A model generated the notes under the pieces. That model was not told where the DNA came from, made no database searches, and saw only the letters and a list, made by a program, of their open reading frames with translations. Below, in pieces: positions 37,680 to 45,302 of a stretch of 64,000 nucleotides of DNA. The translations under genes and the position numbers were made by a program. Origin of the DNA: Pacificimonas aurantium (GTDB taxonomy: Bacteria; Pseudomonadota; Alphaproteobacteria; Sphingomonadales; Sphingomonadaceae); contig NZ_JAGSGB010000002.1 of NCBI RefSeq assembly GCF_020092905.1, positions 310,001 through 374,000 on the forward strand. The letters run 5' to 3'. Position 1 is the first letter of the stretch. Every line of letters begins with the position of its first letter.

Positions 37680-38249
37680 ATGGCCGAAGAGAAAAAAGGT
37701 CTCGAAGACCTGAAGGAACTGCAGCAGGAGGCCTCCAGCAAGCAGGCCGCCGCTCCGCAGGAAGCTCAGGCGGGCGCCGCTGCGACGGATACCGAGGCCG
37801 CCGAAGAGTTCGATCCCAATGCGGTGAACGCCGCGTCGCTGCGCGAGAAGGAAGTCGATCAGTACGGTCGTTCCTACGCCACCGGCCGCCGGAAGGACGC
37901 GGTTGCGCGGGTCTGGCTGAAGCCGGGGTCGGGCAAGATCACGGTGAACGGCAAGGACCAGGGCAAGTATTTCGCCCGTCCGACGCTGCGCCTGATCATC
38001 AACCAGCCGTTCGAGGTTGCCCAGCGCAAGGGTCAGTACGACATCGTCGCCACCGTTTCGGGCGGCGGCCTGTCGGGTCAGGCCGGCGCGGTCAAGCATG
38101 GCATCTCGCAGGCGCTGACGCGAATGGAACCGGAACTGCGCACGATCATCAAGCAGGCCGGCTTCCTCACTCGCGACAGCCGCGTCGTCGAGCGTAAGAA
38201 GTACGGTCGGGCCAAGGCACGCCGCAGCTTCCAGTTCTCGAAGCGCTAA
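37680..38249 (+). CDS. rpsI: 30S ribosomal protein S9 with N-terminal extension
   Basis: At 189 residues this is about 60 longer than the common 130-residue S9. The C-terminal part is canonical ([25 protein letters not shown], ending [17 protein letters not shown]). The first ~60 residues are Glu/Ala/Gln-rich and acidic ([35 protein letters not shown]), opposite to the basic core. Longer S9 forms occur in sphingomonads. It is paired with rplM. Confidence 0.96.
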   Translation: MAEEKKGLEDLKELQQEASSKQAAAPQEAQAGAAATDTEAAEEFDPNAVNAASLREKEVDQYGRSYATGRRKDAVARVWLKPGSGKITVNGKDQGKYFARPTLRLIINQPFEVAQRKGQYDIVATVSGGGLSGQAGAVKHGISQALTRMEPELRTIIKQAGFLTRDSRVVERKKYGRAKARRSFQFSKR

Positions 38250-38266
38250 GACCTTCGAGATTTGCC

Positions 38267-38318
38267 GATCCGATTTCGGCCGGTGGTCCCCTTCGGATCG
38301 CCGGCCGTTGTCGTTTTG
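38267..38318 (+). terminator. terminator region after rpsI with two interleaved stems
   Basis: Stem A: CGATCCGA (38267-38274) with TCGGATCG (38294-38301). Stem B: CGGCCGG (38278-38284) with CCGGCCG (38302-38308). Both are perfect. B's left arm lies in A's loop, so the two exclude each other. TTGTCGTTTT follows B, making B the likelier terminator. Confidence 0.5.
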
Positions 38319-38400
38319 CCCACCCCGGACCTGACCTAGGCGTCCTACTCCGGTGCCGCCCCCCTTTTCTAATGCGCCTGCGGGCGCGATATGGCGGGTC

Positions 38401-40449
38401 ATGAGCCGGCCCATCCTCTTTCTGGCGCTTCTTTGTTTCCTGATCCCTTCAGGGGCGCAGGCCCAGAGCCGCGTCGAAAACGAGCGCATGACCATTGCGC
38501 TCGAAGTCGGACCGCGCATTGGCGAAACGCGCACAGCCGCCATTGTCATGACGCCCCGGCCAGGGTGGCATACCTATTGGAAGAACCCGGGAGCCGCGGG
38601 AGTGGAGAGCCGGGCCTCGTGGACGCTGCCGTCAGGCGCCAGCGCCGGTGATCTGAGGTATCCGGTGCCCGACCGGTTCACCGTCTCCGGGATCATGAAC
38701 TATGTCTTCGTGGGAGAGCGTGCGCTTCTGACGGAGCTGTCCGGACTTTCCAGCGAGCGCGACGAGCTTTCGCTGCAGTTCGACTATCTGGTCTGCGATG
38801 ACCGCCTTTGCGTTCCGGAACGCGCAGAGCTGTCGGCGAGAATGGCCGACCTTCAGGTCGGCGCGCAGAGGATTGCCAGTTGGCAAGCCGACCTGCCCCT
38901 CCGCTTCGAAGCTGACGGCGCCGTCGAGCGGCCCGGCGACATCATCCGTTTCGGCTTTACCGTCCCCGACATTGCCGCCGTCAAGAGCGCCTACTTCTTT
39001 CCCGCGATAGATGGAGCGGTCGACTACAACGCGGCTCAGCGGGCCTCGCGTAGCGGAAACAAGCTCGTTCTAGAGACCTCGGCAGGCTTCGAACCCCCTA
39101 CATCGGCCGTGCCCGGAGTGTTGAAGCTCTTCCTGAAAGATGGCGGCATCATGGGACTGCAGGTCTCGGCCAGTCCAGGTTCGGTCCAGCCTGCGGGCAT
39201 CCCCCTCCCGATGGGCCAGGGGCCTGTCGAATCCGAAGCGGACCAAGGCGAGGGCAAGGCATCTTCACCGCCGCTCCTCGCCGCCTTTTTCGCTGCGGTT
39301 CTTGGCGGTCTGATCCTCAACATCATGCCTTGCGTCTTTCCTATCCTAAGCCTGAAGGCGCTCAGCCTCGCAAAAGGTGGCCGGTCAGAAGGGGCAGCGA
39401 GATCGGAAGCTCTCTTCTACACGGCAGGCATATTGTTGGCGGTTCTCAGCCTTGGCGCCGCTCTCCTTCTCCTGCGAGCCGGTGGGGCGAGCGTCGGCTG
39501 GGCATTCCAACTCCAGGATCCGCGCGTCGTTTTCATCCTGATGTTGCTCGTCACCGGAATCGCACTCAATCTGGCGGGCCTGTTCGAATTGCCGGGCGTG
39601 ACTGTCGGAGGAACTGGGCTTTTCGCCCGCGACGGCCGTACTGGCGCATTTATGACAGGGGTGCTGGCTGCAGTCATCGCGACGCCCTGTACGGGGCCCT
39701 TCATGGGCGCTGCCCTCGGCGCCGCGCTCATTCTCGACAGTTCTGCCGCCATTCTGGTCTTTTTGGGGCTCGGCGTTGGGATGGCCCTTCCCTTCCTCCT
39801 CATCGGATTCGTACCGGCACTCCGCCGCCGTCTGCCGAAACCAGGAGCGTGGATGGCGACCCTCAGACGGCTGCTCTCGGTTCCGATGTTCGCCACCGCT
39901 CTCGGGCTCGCCTGGATCCTTGGCCGACAAGCTGGAGTAGACGGACTGGTGACCGGCCTGGGTGGAACGCTGGTCCTGGGCCTTGGACTCTGGTGGCTCG
40001 GATCGGCGCGCAACCGCGCCCTTCCGCTGGCTACGGCGCTGGCCTCGCTCATCTTCGTCCTGACCATTCCCAGTGAAAATGCGCCCGCACGCGCAGGGTC
40101 CGAGGCGTCGGATATTTTGCAGGCCGCGGCATTTTCGCCGGACCGCTTGGCTGAGCTGAAAGAGCGCGGCACGCCTGTTTTTCTCTATTTCACAGCCGAT
40201 TGGTGCATCACCTGCAAGGTGAATGAGCGCGGCGCCCTGTCCAGCGAAACGGTAGCCGCGCATTTCGAGACCGCCGGAATAGAGACACTCGTCGGCGATT
40301 GGACGAGGCCCGACCCGGTGATCACCGAGTTTCTCACCGCTCGCGGCCGGGCAGGCGTACCGCTCTACCTGTTCATCGATAGCGAAGGTAACGAGCGGAT
40401 CATGCCGCAAATCCTCAGCGTCGACGCCCTCACCGAACTGACCGGCTAG
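38401..40449 (+). CDS. DsbD-like thiol:disulfide interchange protein (ScsB/DsbD family)
   Basis: This is a 682-residue protein from the ATG at 38401. That start gives a clean signal peptide (MSRPILFLALLCFL...AQA); a GTG 48 nt upstream is less likely. Domains: periplasmic DsbD-type region (about 25-270, with a CDDRLCVPE cysteine pair), a CcdA-like membrane domain of about eight helices (IMPCVFPILSLKAL, TPCTGPFMGA), and a C-terminal thioredoxin domain with FTADWCITCK (CxxC). It transfers reducing power from cytoplasmic thioredoxin to the periplasm. The partner substrate is not identified. The gene is alone, downstream of rpsI. Confidence 0.9.
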   Translation: MSRPILFLALLCFLIPSGAQAQSRVENERMTIALEVGPRIGETRTAAIVMTPRPGWHTYWKNPGAAGVESRASWTLPSGASAGDLRYPVPDRFTVSGIMNYVFVGERALLTELSGLSSERDELSLQFDYLVCDDRLCVPERAELSARMADLQVGAQRIASWQADLPLRFEADGAVERPGDIIRFGFTVPDIAAVKSAYFFPAIDGAVDYNAAQRASRSGNKLVLETSAGFEPPTSAVPGVLKLFLKDGGIMGLQVSASPGSVQPAGIPLPMGQGPVESEADQGEGKASSPPLLAAFFAAVLGGLILNIMPCVFPILSLKALSLAKGGRSEGAARSEALFYTAGILLAVLSLGAALLLLRAGGASVGWAFQLQDPRVVFILMLLVTGIALNLAGLFELPGVTVGGTGLFARDGRTGAFMTGVLAAVIATPCTGPFMGAALGAALILDSSAAILVFLGLGVGMALPFLLIGFVPALRRRLPKPGAWMATLRRLLSVPMFATALGLAWILGRQAGVDGLVTGLGGTLVLGLGLWWLGSARNRALPLATALASLIFVLTIPSENAPARAGSEASDILQAAAFSPDRLAELKERGTPVFLYFTADWCITCKVNERGALSSETVAAHFETAGIETLVGDWTRPDPVITEFLTARGRAGVPLYLFIDSEGNERIMPQILSVDALTELTG

Positions 40450-40598
40450 CCTCGCAAGCTTTGTGGTGGCGTCGCGCGATAGTGGTCGAAGCTGCGGTCG
40501 GGCTAGGCTACAGGAAGAGCCGAAATCATTCCTAGCCTTGCCGATTGCTCCATAGTCGCGGCAGGCAGGCCGAAGATCATGCCGAGCAAGAGGTAAAG

Positions 40599-41639
40599 TT
40601 GACCAATCAGATCCGTATCGCCGTCCTCGGGGCTTCCGGCTATACCGGTGCCGACGCCGTCCGCCTGGCGCTGGGCCACCCGCAGCTCGAAATCGCCGCG
40701 CTCGGGGCGAATGCAAAGGCCGGCTCGGCTATGCCCGACATCTGGCCTCATTTTACGCCTTACAAACTGCCGATGCTGCAGGCGGCGGCCGATATCGATT
40801 TCGGTGATATCGACGCGGTGATCAGCTGTCTGCCCCACGGCACCAGCGCCGACCTTCTTGCCCAGATCAAGGGTCCTCGCATCATCGATCTTTCGGCAGA
40901 TTACCGCCTGCGCGATGCGCAGACCTATGCCGACTGGTATGGGCGCGCCCACCCCGTGCCGGATGACCTGCCGGATGCCGTTTACGGCCTGACCGAATTC
41001 GCGCGACACCGCCTGCCGGATGCCGAGCTCGCCGCTTGTCCCGGCTGCTATCCGACGGCCGCACTGCTCGCCCTGTTGCCCGGGATCGGGGACGGCATCG
41101 TCAGCCCTCGAAATATCTCGATCATGGCGATGTCTGGCGTGACCGGAGCCGGTCGCGGCGCCAAGGAAGCGAACCTGTTCGCCGAGGTGAGCGAAGCTGC
41201 GCATCCCTATGGCCTTGCAGGGCATCGTCACATGCCCGAGATCGAACAGGAACTGTCGAATGCCGCGAACACTGACGTCACCGTCAGCTTCATACCCCAC
41301 CTCCTGCCGATGAACCGGGGCGAACTGGAGACCATCACGGTCGAGTTGGCGGAAGGGTCGTCGACAGCCGATCTGCGCCGCTGCATCGGCGCGCGCTACG
41401 AAGACGAACCCTTTGTGCATTTGCTGCCGGAGGGCCGCGCGCCCGCAACCCGGATGGTGCGCGGCTCAAACCACTGCGTACTGAATGTCTTTCCCGACCG
41501 CGTGCCCGGCCGAGCAATCATCGTGGCGGCGATCGACAATCTGGTGAAGGGCTCGGCGGGGCAAGCAATCCAGAATTTGAACGTCATGTTCGGCCTTTCC
41601 GAAACCGCCGGGCTTGAGCAGGCGCCGCTGTTCCCGTGA
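40599..41639 (+). CDS. argC: N-acetyl-gamma-glutamyl-phosphate reductase
   Basis: This 346-residue protein begins at a TTG (M)TNQIRIAVLGASGYTG with AGAGG upstream; an earlier in-frame TTG at 40545 has no better signal. The NADP-binding motif GASGYTG is at 11-17. The active-site cysteine is in ACPGCYPTA (about Cys150). The HRHMPEIEQEL segment provides the conserved His. It carries out the third step of arginine synthesis. The GTGA overlap with the next gene suggests cotranscription. No other arg genes are near. Confidence 0.92.
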   Translation: MTNQIRIAVLGASGYTGADAVRLALGHPQLEIAALGANAKAGSAMPDIWPHFTPYKLPMLQAAADIDFGDIDAVISCLPHGTSADLLAQIKGPRIIDLSADYRLRDAQTYADWYGRAHPVPDDLPDAVYGLTEFARHRLPDAELAACPGCYPTAALLALLPGIGDGIVSPRNISIMAMSGVTGAGRGAKEANLFAEVSEAAHPYGLAGHRHMPEIEQELSNAANTDVTVSFIPHLLPMNRGELETITVELAEGSSTADLRRCIGARYEDEPFVHLLPEGRAPATRMVRGSNHCVLNVFPDRVPGRAIIVAAIDNLVKGSAGQAIQNLNVMFGLSETAGLEQAPLFP

Positions 41640-42190
41640 CAGACGACAGGATCTTCGAGACCGAGCGGCTGATTGTCAGGCCGTGGCGGAGCAGCGACCG
41701 GGAGCCATTTGCCGCACTGAACAGCGACACCGAGGTGATGCGCCATTTCCCCGCCCCATTGCCGCCGGAGGAGAGCGACGCACTAGTCGATGATCTTATC
41801 GGCAGGCAGCAGCGCTTCGGCTTCACCTTCTCGCCAATCGAAGAAAAGACGAGCGGAGCGTTTCTGGGCTTCGTCGGCCTCAGCCGGCACGCGTTCGAGT
41901 CTCCCGTACGGGGAGAACCGGAGATCGGCTGGCGGCTGGCCCGGCGCGCCTGGGGCAAGGGCTATGCGAGCGAAGCCGCTACCGCCTGGCTTCGCTGGTT
42001 CTGGCTGCGATATGACGAGCCTCGCGTGGTATCCATCACGACAACCACCAACCTGCCATCCCAGGCGGTCATGCGCCGCATCGGCATGAGCCATCGGCAG
42101 GAGCTCGACTTCGACCATCCGAACGTACCGGACGACAGCGTTCTGAAGCGGCACGTCACATTTGCCATCGACCGGCCCGAAGGAGCCTGA
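41636..42190 (+). CDS. GNAT-family N-acetyltransferase (RimJ/RimL-like)
   Basis: This 184-residue protein has the RimJ-type opening (FETERLIVRPWRSSDREPFAALN) and acetyl-CoA motif (RRAWGKGYASEAATAWLRW), then NLPSQAVMRRIGM. The substrate is unknown; ribosomal-protein N-termini or small amines are typical. It starts with GTG overlapping the argC stop (GTGA), so translation is coupled. It has no signal or membrane segment. Confidence 0.85.
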   Translation: MTDDRIFETERLIVRPWRSSDREPFAALNSDTEVMRHFPAPLPPEESDALVDDLIGRQQRFGFTFSPIEEKTSGAFLGFVGLSRHAFESPVRGEPEIGWRLARRAWGKGYASEAATAWLRWFWLRYDEPRVVSITTTTNLPSQAVMRRIGMSHRQELDFDHPNVPDDSVLKRHVTFAIDRPEGA

Positions 42191-42194
42191 GCCC

Positions 42195-42749
42195 ATGTCC
42201 ACCGAACCCACGATCCTTCCCTTTGGCGGAAAGTCCCCGCGAATCGCGGAAGATGCTTTCATCGCGCCGGGAGCGCGGATCATCGGCGACGTCGAGATCG
42301 GGCCGGGCGCCAGTATCTGGTACAATTGCGTCCTGAGAGCGGAAGGCCCCGGCATTCGTGTGGGCGCCGGATCGAACATTCAGGACGGAACGGTGGTCCA
42401 CATCACTCGGCGGAACGAAGGAACCATCATCGGAGAAAACTGCGTCATCGGCCATATGGCGATGGTCCACGGCTGTATTCTGAAGGATCACAGCTTCGTC
42501 GGCCTAGGCTCGATCGTCATGGACGAGGCGGTCATCGAGACCGATGCCATGCTGGCCGCTGGCGGCATGCTGACGCCTGGGAAGATCATTCCGGAGGGAG
42601 AGGTCTGGGGCGGACGCCCCGCCGCCTTCATGAGCAAACTCTCGGACGAGCGAAGGGAAAAGAACCGCCGCAGCCCGCTTGAATATGCCCAGCTCGCGCA
42701 GCTGCATGCGGAGATTGTCGGAGATGCCGGGGCTGCCAGCGCGAATTAG
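42195..42749 (+). CDS. gamma-type carbonic anhydrase family protein
   Basis: This 184-residue left-handed beta-helix protein has hexapeptide repeats (IIGDVEIGPGASIWYN, NIQDGTVVHI). The three zinc-ligand histidines are at about His69, His87 and His92 (VVH, IGH, MVH). It starts at ATG behind AAGGAG; a longer frame begins upstream but overlaps the GNAT gene. Many relatives show little carbonic anhydrase activity, so catalysis is probable rather than certain. It lies 4 nt after the GNAT gene. Confidence 0.9.
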   Translation: MSTEPTILPFGGKSPRIAEDAFIAPGARIIGDVEIGPGASIWYNCVLRAEGPGIRVGAGSNIQDGTVVHITRRNEGTIIGENCVIGHMAMVHGCILKDHSFVGLGSIVMDEAVIETDAMLAAGGMLTPGKIIPEGEVWGGRPAAFMSKLSDERREKNRRSPLEYAQLAQLHAEIVGDAGAASAN

Positions 42750-42908
42750 CGCCTCCGCGCTCATGCCGAAGCGGCCCTGTGCGCTCTGCACTTGCGATAA
42801 CCCCGATGCCTTCGGCCGCTCGATCGGTGGAGGGCGCCGATACCGCAGAGGAACAAGCGACTGACTGAGACGCTGTCCCGGCACCCCTAGCGGAGATCGG
42901 ATACCCTC

Positions 42909-43094
42909 ATGTTAAAGCTCGCCCTTCTGTTTCTCGTCGCCGGCCTCGTTCTCGGCCTGCTCGGCTTCGGCGGCATTGGCGGCGCCTTTGTCGGCATCGC
43001 TAAGATCCTGTTCTTCATTGCCCTGGCGCTCTTCGTGCTGTTCCTCGTCCTGGCGCTGTTCACCGGCAAGAAGGTCAAGGACGCAATCGACTGA
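42909..43094 (+). CDS. DUF1328 family small membrane protein (YtjA-like)
   Basis: This 61-residue protein has two transmembrane helices joined by a Gly-rich turn ([18 protein letters not shown]) and ends in a short basic-acidic tail ([10 protein letters not shown]). It is typical of DUF1328 proteins, which have no known biochemical role but are frequent in proteobacteria. Alone between the carbonic anhydrase and beta-propeller genes. Confidence 0.85.
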   Translation: MLKLALLFLVAGLVLGLLGFGGIGGAFVGIAKILFFIALALFVLFLVLALFTGKKVKDAID

Positions 43095-43103
43095 CGCGCG
43101 TGT

Positions 43104-44084
43104 CTACTGAGGCTCGGGCAGCATGCGGACCGGCGAAATACCAAGTCCGTCGCTGCCCTCCCCCGCCTCGATTCGGCGAAGCACTTCGCCGCTTTCGAAA
43201 TCCACCTCGGCAATCTGCGACCGGGCGGTTTCCGCCGCGTAGAGCCGAGAGCCGTCGGGTGACCAGACGAGGGTAACCTGCTGCGCGGCCTCTTCCCCCG
43301 ATACCTCGATCGTACGCACGACCTCACGCGCTTCGACGTCGATGATTGAAATGGTTCCGTCACCCAGGTTGCTCGTGGCGGCCCAGTTCCCGTCCGGCGA
43401 TACTCTCAGGCGAATGGGGACATTACCCACGTCGATTCGGTCCAGCCGTTCACCGGTCAAGGCATCGAGAACCAAAACGTCGGCAGTTCCGCGATTGGCA
43501 ACCCATAGCTCCGCACCGCCCAGGGCAAGATCGAGCCCCTCGGGCTCCTCCGCCGCGGAATAGTCCTCGATCTTCGTACCCTTGGCGAGGTCGATGGCCG
43601 TTACCGTCCGGCTGCCGAGATTGCTGACATAGGCGCGGCCGCGCTGCTCATCGACGACGACCATGTGGCTGGTTTCCTGGCTCGTCGGAATAGCCGACGC
43701 ACGGCTGCAATCCGGTGTGACCAAGGTCAGCGTTTCCGACCCTTCCGTCGTCACGAGAATACCGCCAGACTTCGTCCAGACAATTCCATGCGGCCGTGCA
43801 TTCGGCGCCAGGTCGCACGTCCCAATCTTTTCTCCGCGCGGTACGCTGAACAAATCGATCGTGGTGCCACCATAGTTGACGACGAAGGCGCTGCGGCCGT
43901 CCGGCGAGACCGCCACCTCATGAGGCATGTCGCCTGTTTCGAGGCGGCGCATCTCTCGCCCGGTCTCAATGTCGATGAGGCTGACCGTATCTTCTGCCTT
44001 GTTACCGACGATCAGTGTCTGAGCCTGTACCGGGGAGACGATTATAGCGGCGAGAGCCGCAAGGCCTGCGAATGCGAACTTCAT
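43104..44084 (-). CDS. periplasmic YVTN/YncE-type beta-propeller protein
   Basis: This 326-residue exported protein has a signal peptide (MKFAFAGLAALAAIIVSPVQAQ) followed by repeated blades of about 40 residues, such as DTVSLIDIETGREMRRLETGDMPHEVAVSPDG. Repeats of the form VVVDEQRGRAYVSNLGSRTVTAIDL, LWVANRGTADVLVLD and SISII recur. It has no catalytic motif. Related propellers bind ligands or proteins in the periplasm. The function here is unknown. Confidence 0.85.
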   Translation of the reverse strand: MKFAFAGLAALAAIIVSPVQAQTLIVGNKAEDTVSLIDIETGREMRRLETGDMPHEVAVSPDGRSAFVVNYGGTTIDLFSVPRGEKIGTCDLAPNARPHGIVWTKSGGILVTTEGSETLTLVTPDCSRASAIPTSQETSHMVVVDEQRGRAYVSNLGSRTVTAIDLAKGTKIEDYSAAEEPEGLDLALGGAELWVANRGTADVLVLDALTGERLDRIDVGNVPIRLRVSPDGNWAATSNLGDGTISIIDVEAREVVRTIEVSGEEAAQQVTLVWSPDGSRLYAAETARSQIAEVDFESGEVLRRIEAGEGSDGLGISPVRMLPEPQ

Positions 44085-44102
44085 AAGGGTCGGGCTGTCC
44101 TT

Positions 44103-44516
44103 CTAGCGGTCGGTTCCCCTCGCTTTACCCCAGCTACGCGCTGCCGTGTACCCGAGATAGCCCGTGCCGAAGAGCACGTAGAGAGGTTCCGGAATGCCTG
44201 AGAGGTAGGCCGACATGCCGCTTGCAATCGCCGTTGCCGCCGCAGGGTTGAAGGCGCTGAGCACGCCCATAGGCAGTGACCAGAGAATAAGCGCATACAT
44301 GACATAGAGGAAACTCGGCCGGGCGCGCGACGTCCAAGGGTCGCTCGACTGCGCCTCCGTCACGATGGCAGAGAGCTGCGTCTTCAGCGTAGCGAGTTCC
44401 TGGCTGCCCTCCAGACGGAGGAGCTCGAGCTTCGCCTTCTGACGCGCTTCCGGGTCGGGAATAACCTTGTCGAGAAGATTCGAGATAGGACCGATGACTG
44501 TGGCGAGCAGGTTCAC
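44103..44516 (-). CDS. GTA/phage-type 3TM holin
   Basis: This 137-residue protein matches the pattern of the GTA_holin_3TM family. The N-terminus is amphipathic (LLATVIGPISNLLDKVIPDPEARQKAKLELLRLEG), followed by a coiled helix and two to three membrane segments (about 68-88, 90-108 and 112-128). It would form holes for lysin access. Its ATG overlaps the stop of the endolysin gene by 4 nt, so the two form a lysis cassette. The family was assigned by pattern only. Confidence 0.8.
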   Translation of the reverse strand: MNLLATVIGPISNLLDKVIPDPEARQKAKLELLRLEGSQELATLKTQLSAIVTEAQSSDPWTSRARPSFLYVMYALILWSLPMGVLSAFNPAAATAIASGMSAYLSGIPEPLYVLFGTGYLGYTAARSWGKARGTDR

Positions 44517-45091
44517 AGCACGTCCCCTTCCCCGTTACCGAGCCGCTTCGAGAGCCACCCGTAGACGAAACTCTCGTTCGCCGGTCGTGCCTCGGCAAGC
44601 TCGATGTACCGGGCCCCCTGCAGGGCATCCAACGCGCGCAGCAAAATCATCTCACCGCGAGGGACGCGTTTTTCGAGATAGGCAGTCAGCGCCGACAGGG
44701 TCGCCGGGCCAACCTGTCCGTCCATGACGAGATCGGACCAATCCTGCTCGTTGCGGTTCATGGCGTTGAGAGCGCGCTGCAACATGCGGATCGCCGTCGC
44801 GGGCCCCATGTTCACGCCGGTATCGAACAGTTCCGCGGCAACGCCGGGCGCCACGTCCGCCACCCGGTCGAGGGCGGGGCCCGTCCAATATCGTGCGCGG
44901 TAGATCTCGCGCGCCATCTCCAGCGGCAGACCCTGTACACCGCCGTCATAGCCGTAGCGGCGGGCAGTGGCCGCTGTGATACCGTAATTGGTGGGGCCGC
45001 CGCGGTCGTCGGGATGATCTACATAACCGCCTTCACGCTCGATCAGGTCATCGAGCAGACGGTCAAGGCTTCCGTTATGGGTTTCGGACAT
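44513..45091 (-). CDS. GH108 peptidoglycan hydrolase (endolysin-like)
   Basis: This 192-residue protein starts at MSETHNGSLD. The N-terminal part carries the GH108 catalytic signature IEREGGYVDHPDDRGGPTNYGIT (catalytic Glu20 in EGGY). A C-terminal domain with MDGQVGPATLSAL matches the peptidoglycan-binding type-3 fold. No signal peptide, so release would rely on the holin. The first part of an extended frame overlaps the tRNA region and is rejected. Lysis module with the holin. Confidence 0.86.
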   Translation of the reverse strand: MSETHNGSLDRLLDDLIEREGGYVDHPDDRGGPTNYGITAATARRYGYDGGVQGLPLEMAREIYRARYWTGPALDRVADVAPGVAAELFDTGVNMGPATAIRMLQRALNAMNRNEQDWSDLVMDGQVGPATLSALTAYLEKRVPRGEMILLRALDALQGARYIELAEARPANESFVYGWLSKRLGNGEGDVL

Positions 45092-45110
45092 CGGGCGCTC
45101 CCTGCTGCAC

Positions 45111-45129
45111 GTTGGGGGGGAGCCCCAAC
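45111..45129. other. hairpin in the endolysin 5' region
   Basis: GTTGGGG (45111-45117) and CCCCAAC (45123-45129) pair perfectly around a 5-nt loop, between tRNA-Pro and the endolysin ATG. No T-run follows on the minus strand, so a regulatory hairpin or processing site is as likely as a terminator. Confidence 0.35.
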
Positions 45130-45169
45130 AGGAAACACCAAAAATCCTACTTTGAAAGCGAAAGATGAC

Positions 45170-45246
45170 TGGTCGGAGCGACAGGATTCGAACCTGCGAC
45201 CCCCACACCCCCAGTGTGATGCGCTACCAGGCTGCGCTACGCTCCG
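45170..45246 (-). tRNA. tRNA-Pro (anticodon GGG)
   Basis: A 77-nt minus-strand tRNA with acceptor CGGAGCG/CGCTCCG, D-arm with GTAGCGCAGCCTGGTAGCGC, anticodon loop CTGGGGG giving GGG, T-arm GCAGG/CCTGT with loop TTCGAAT, and encoded CCA. Its 3' end faces the lysis cassette. Confidence 0.95.
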
Positions 45247-45302
45247 ACCGAGCCCGCGGCTCTATCGCCGCGGGTACGCTTTCGCAAGGCCCTGAAAACC
45301 GC

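Noticed and set aside
42763-42864. Short plus-strand frame giving a Cys-rich peptide (MPKRPCALCTC...)
   Set aside because: It lies in the gap after the carbonic anhydrase gene, has no convincing ribosome site and no recognisable family. The CxxCxC may be chance.
45092-45208. Upstream extension of the endolysin frame (MWGSQVRILSLRP...)
   Set aside because: It is translated tRNA-Pro sequence. The true start at 45091 fits the family length.
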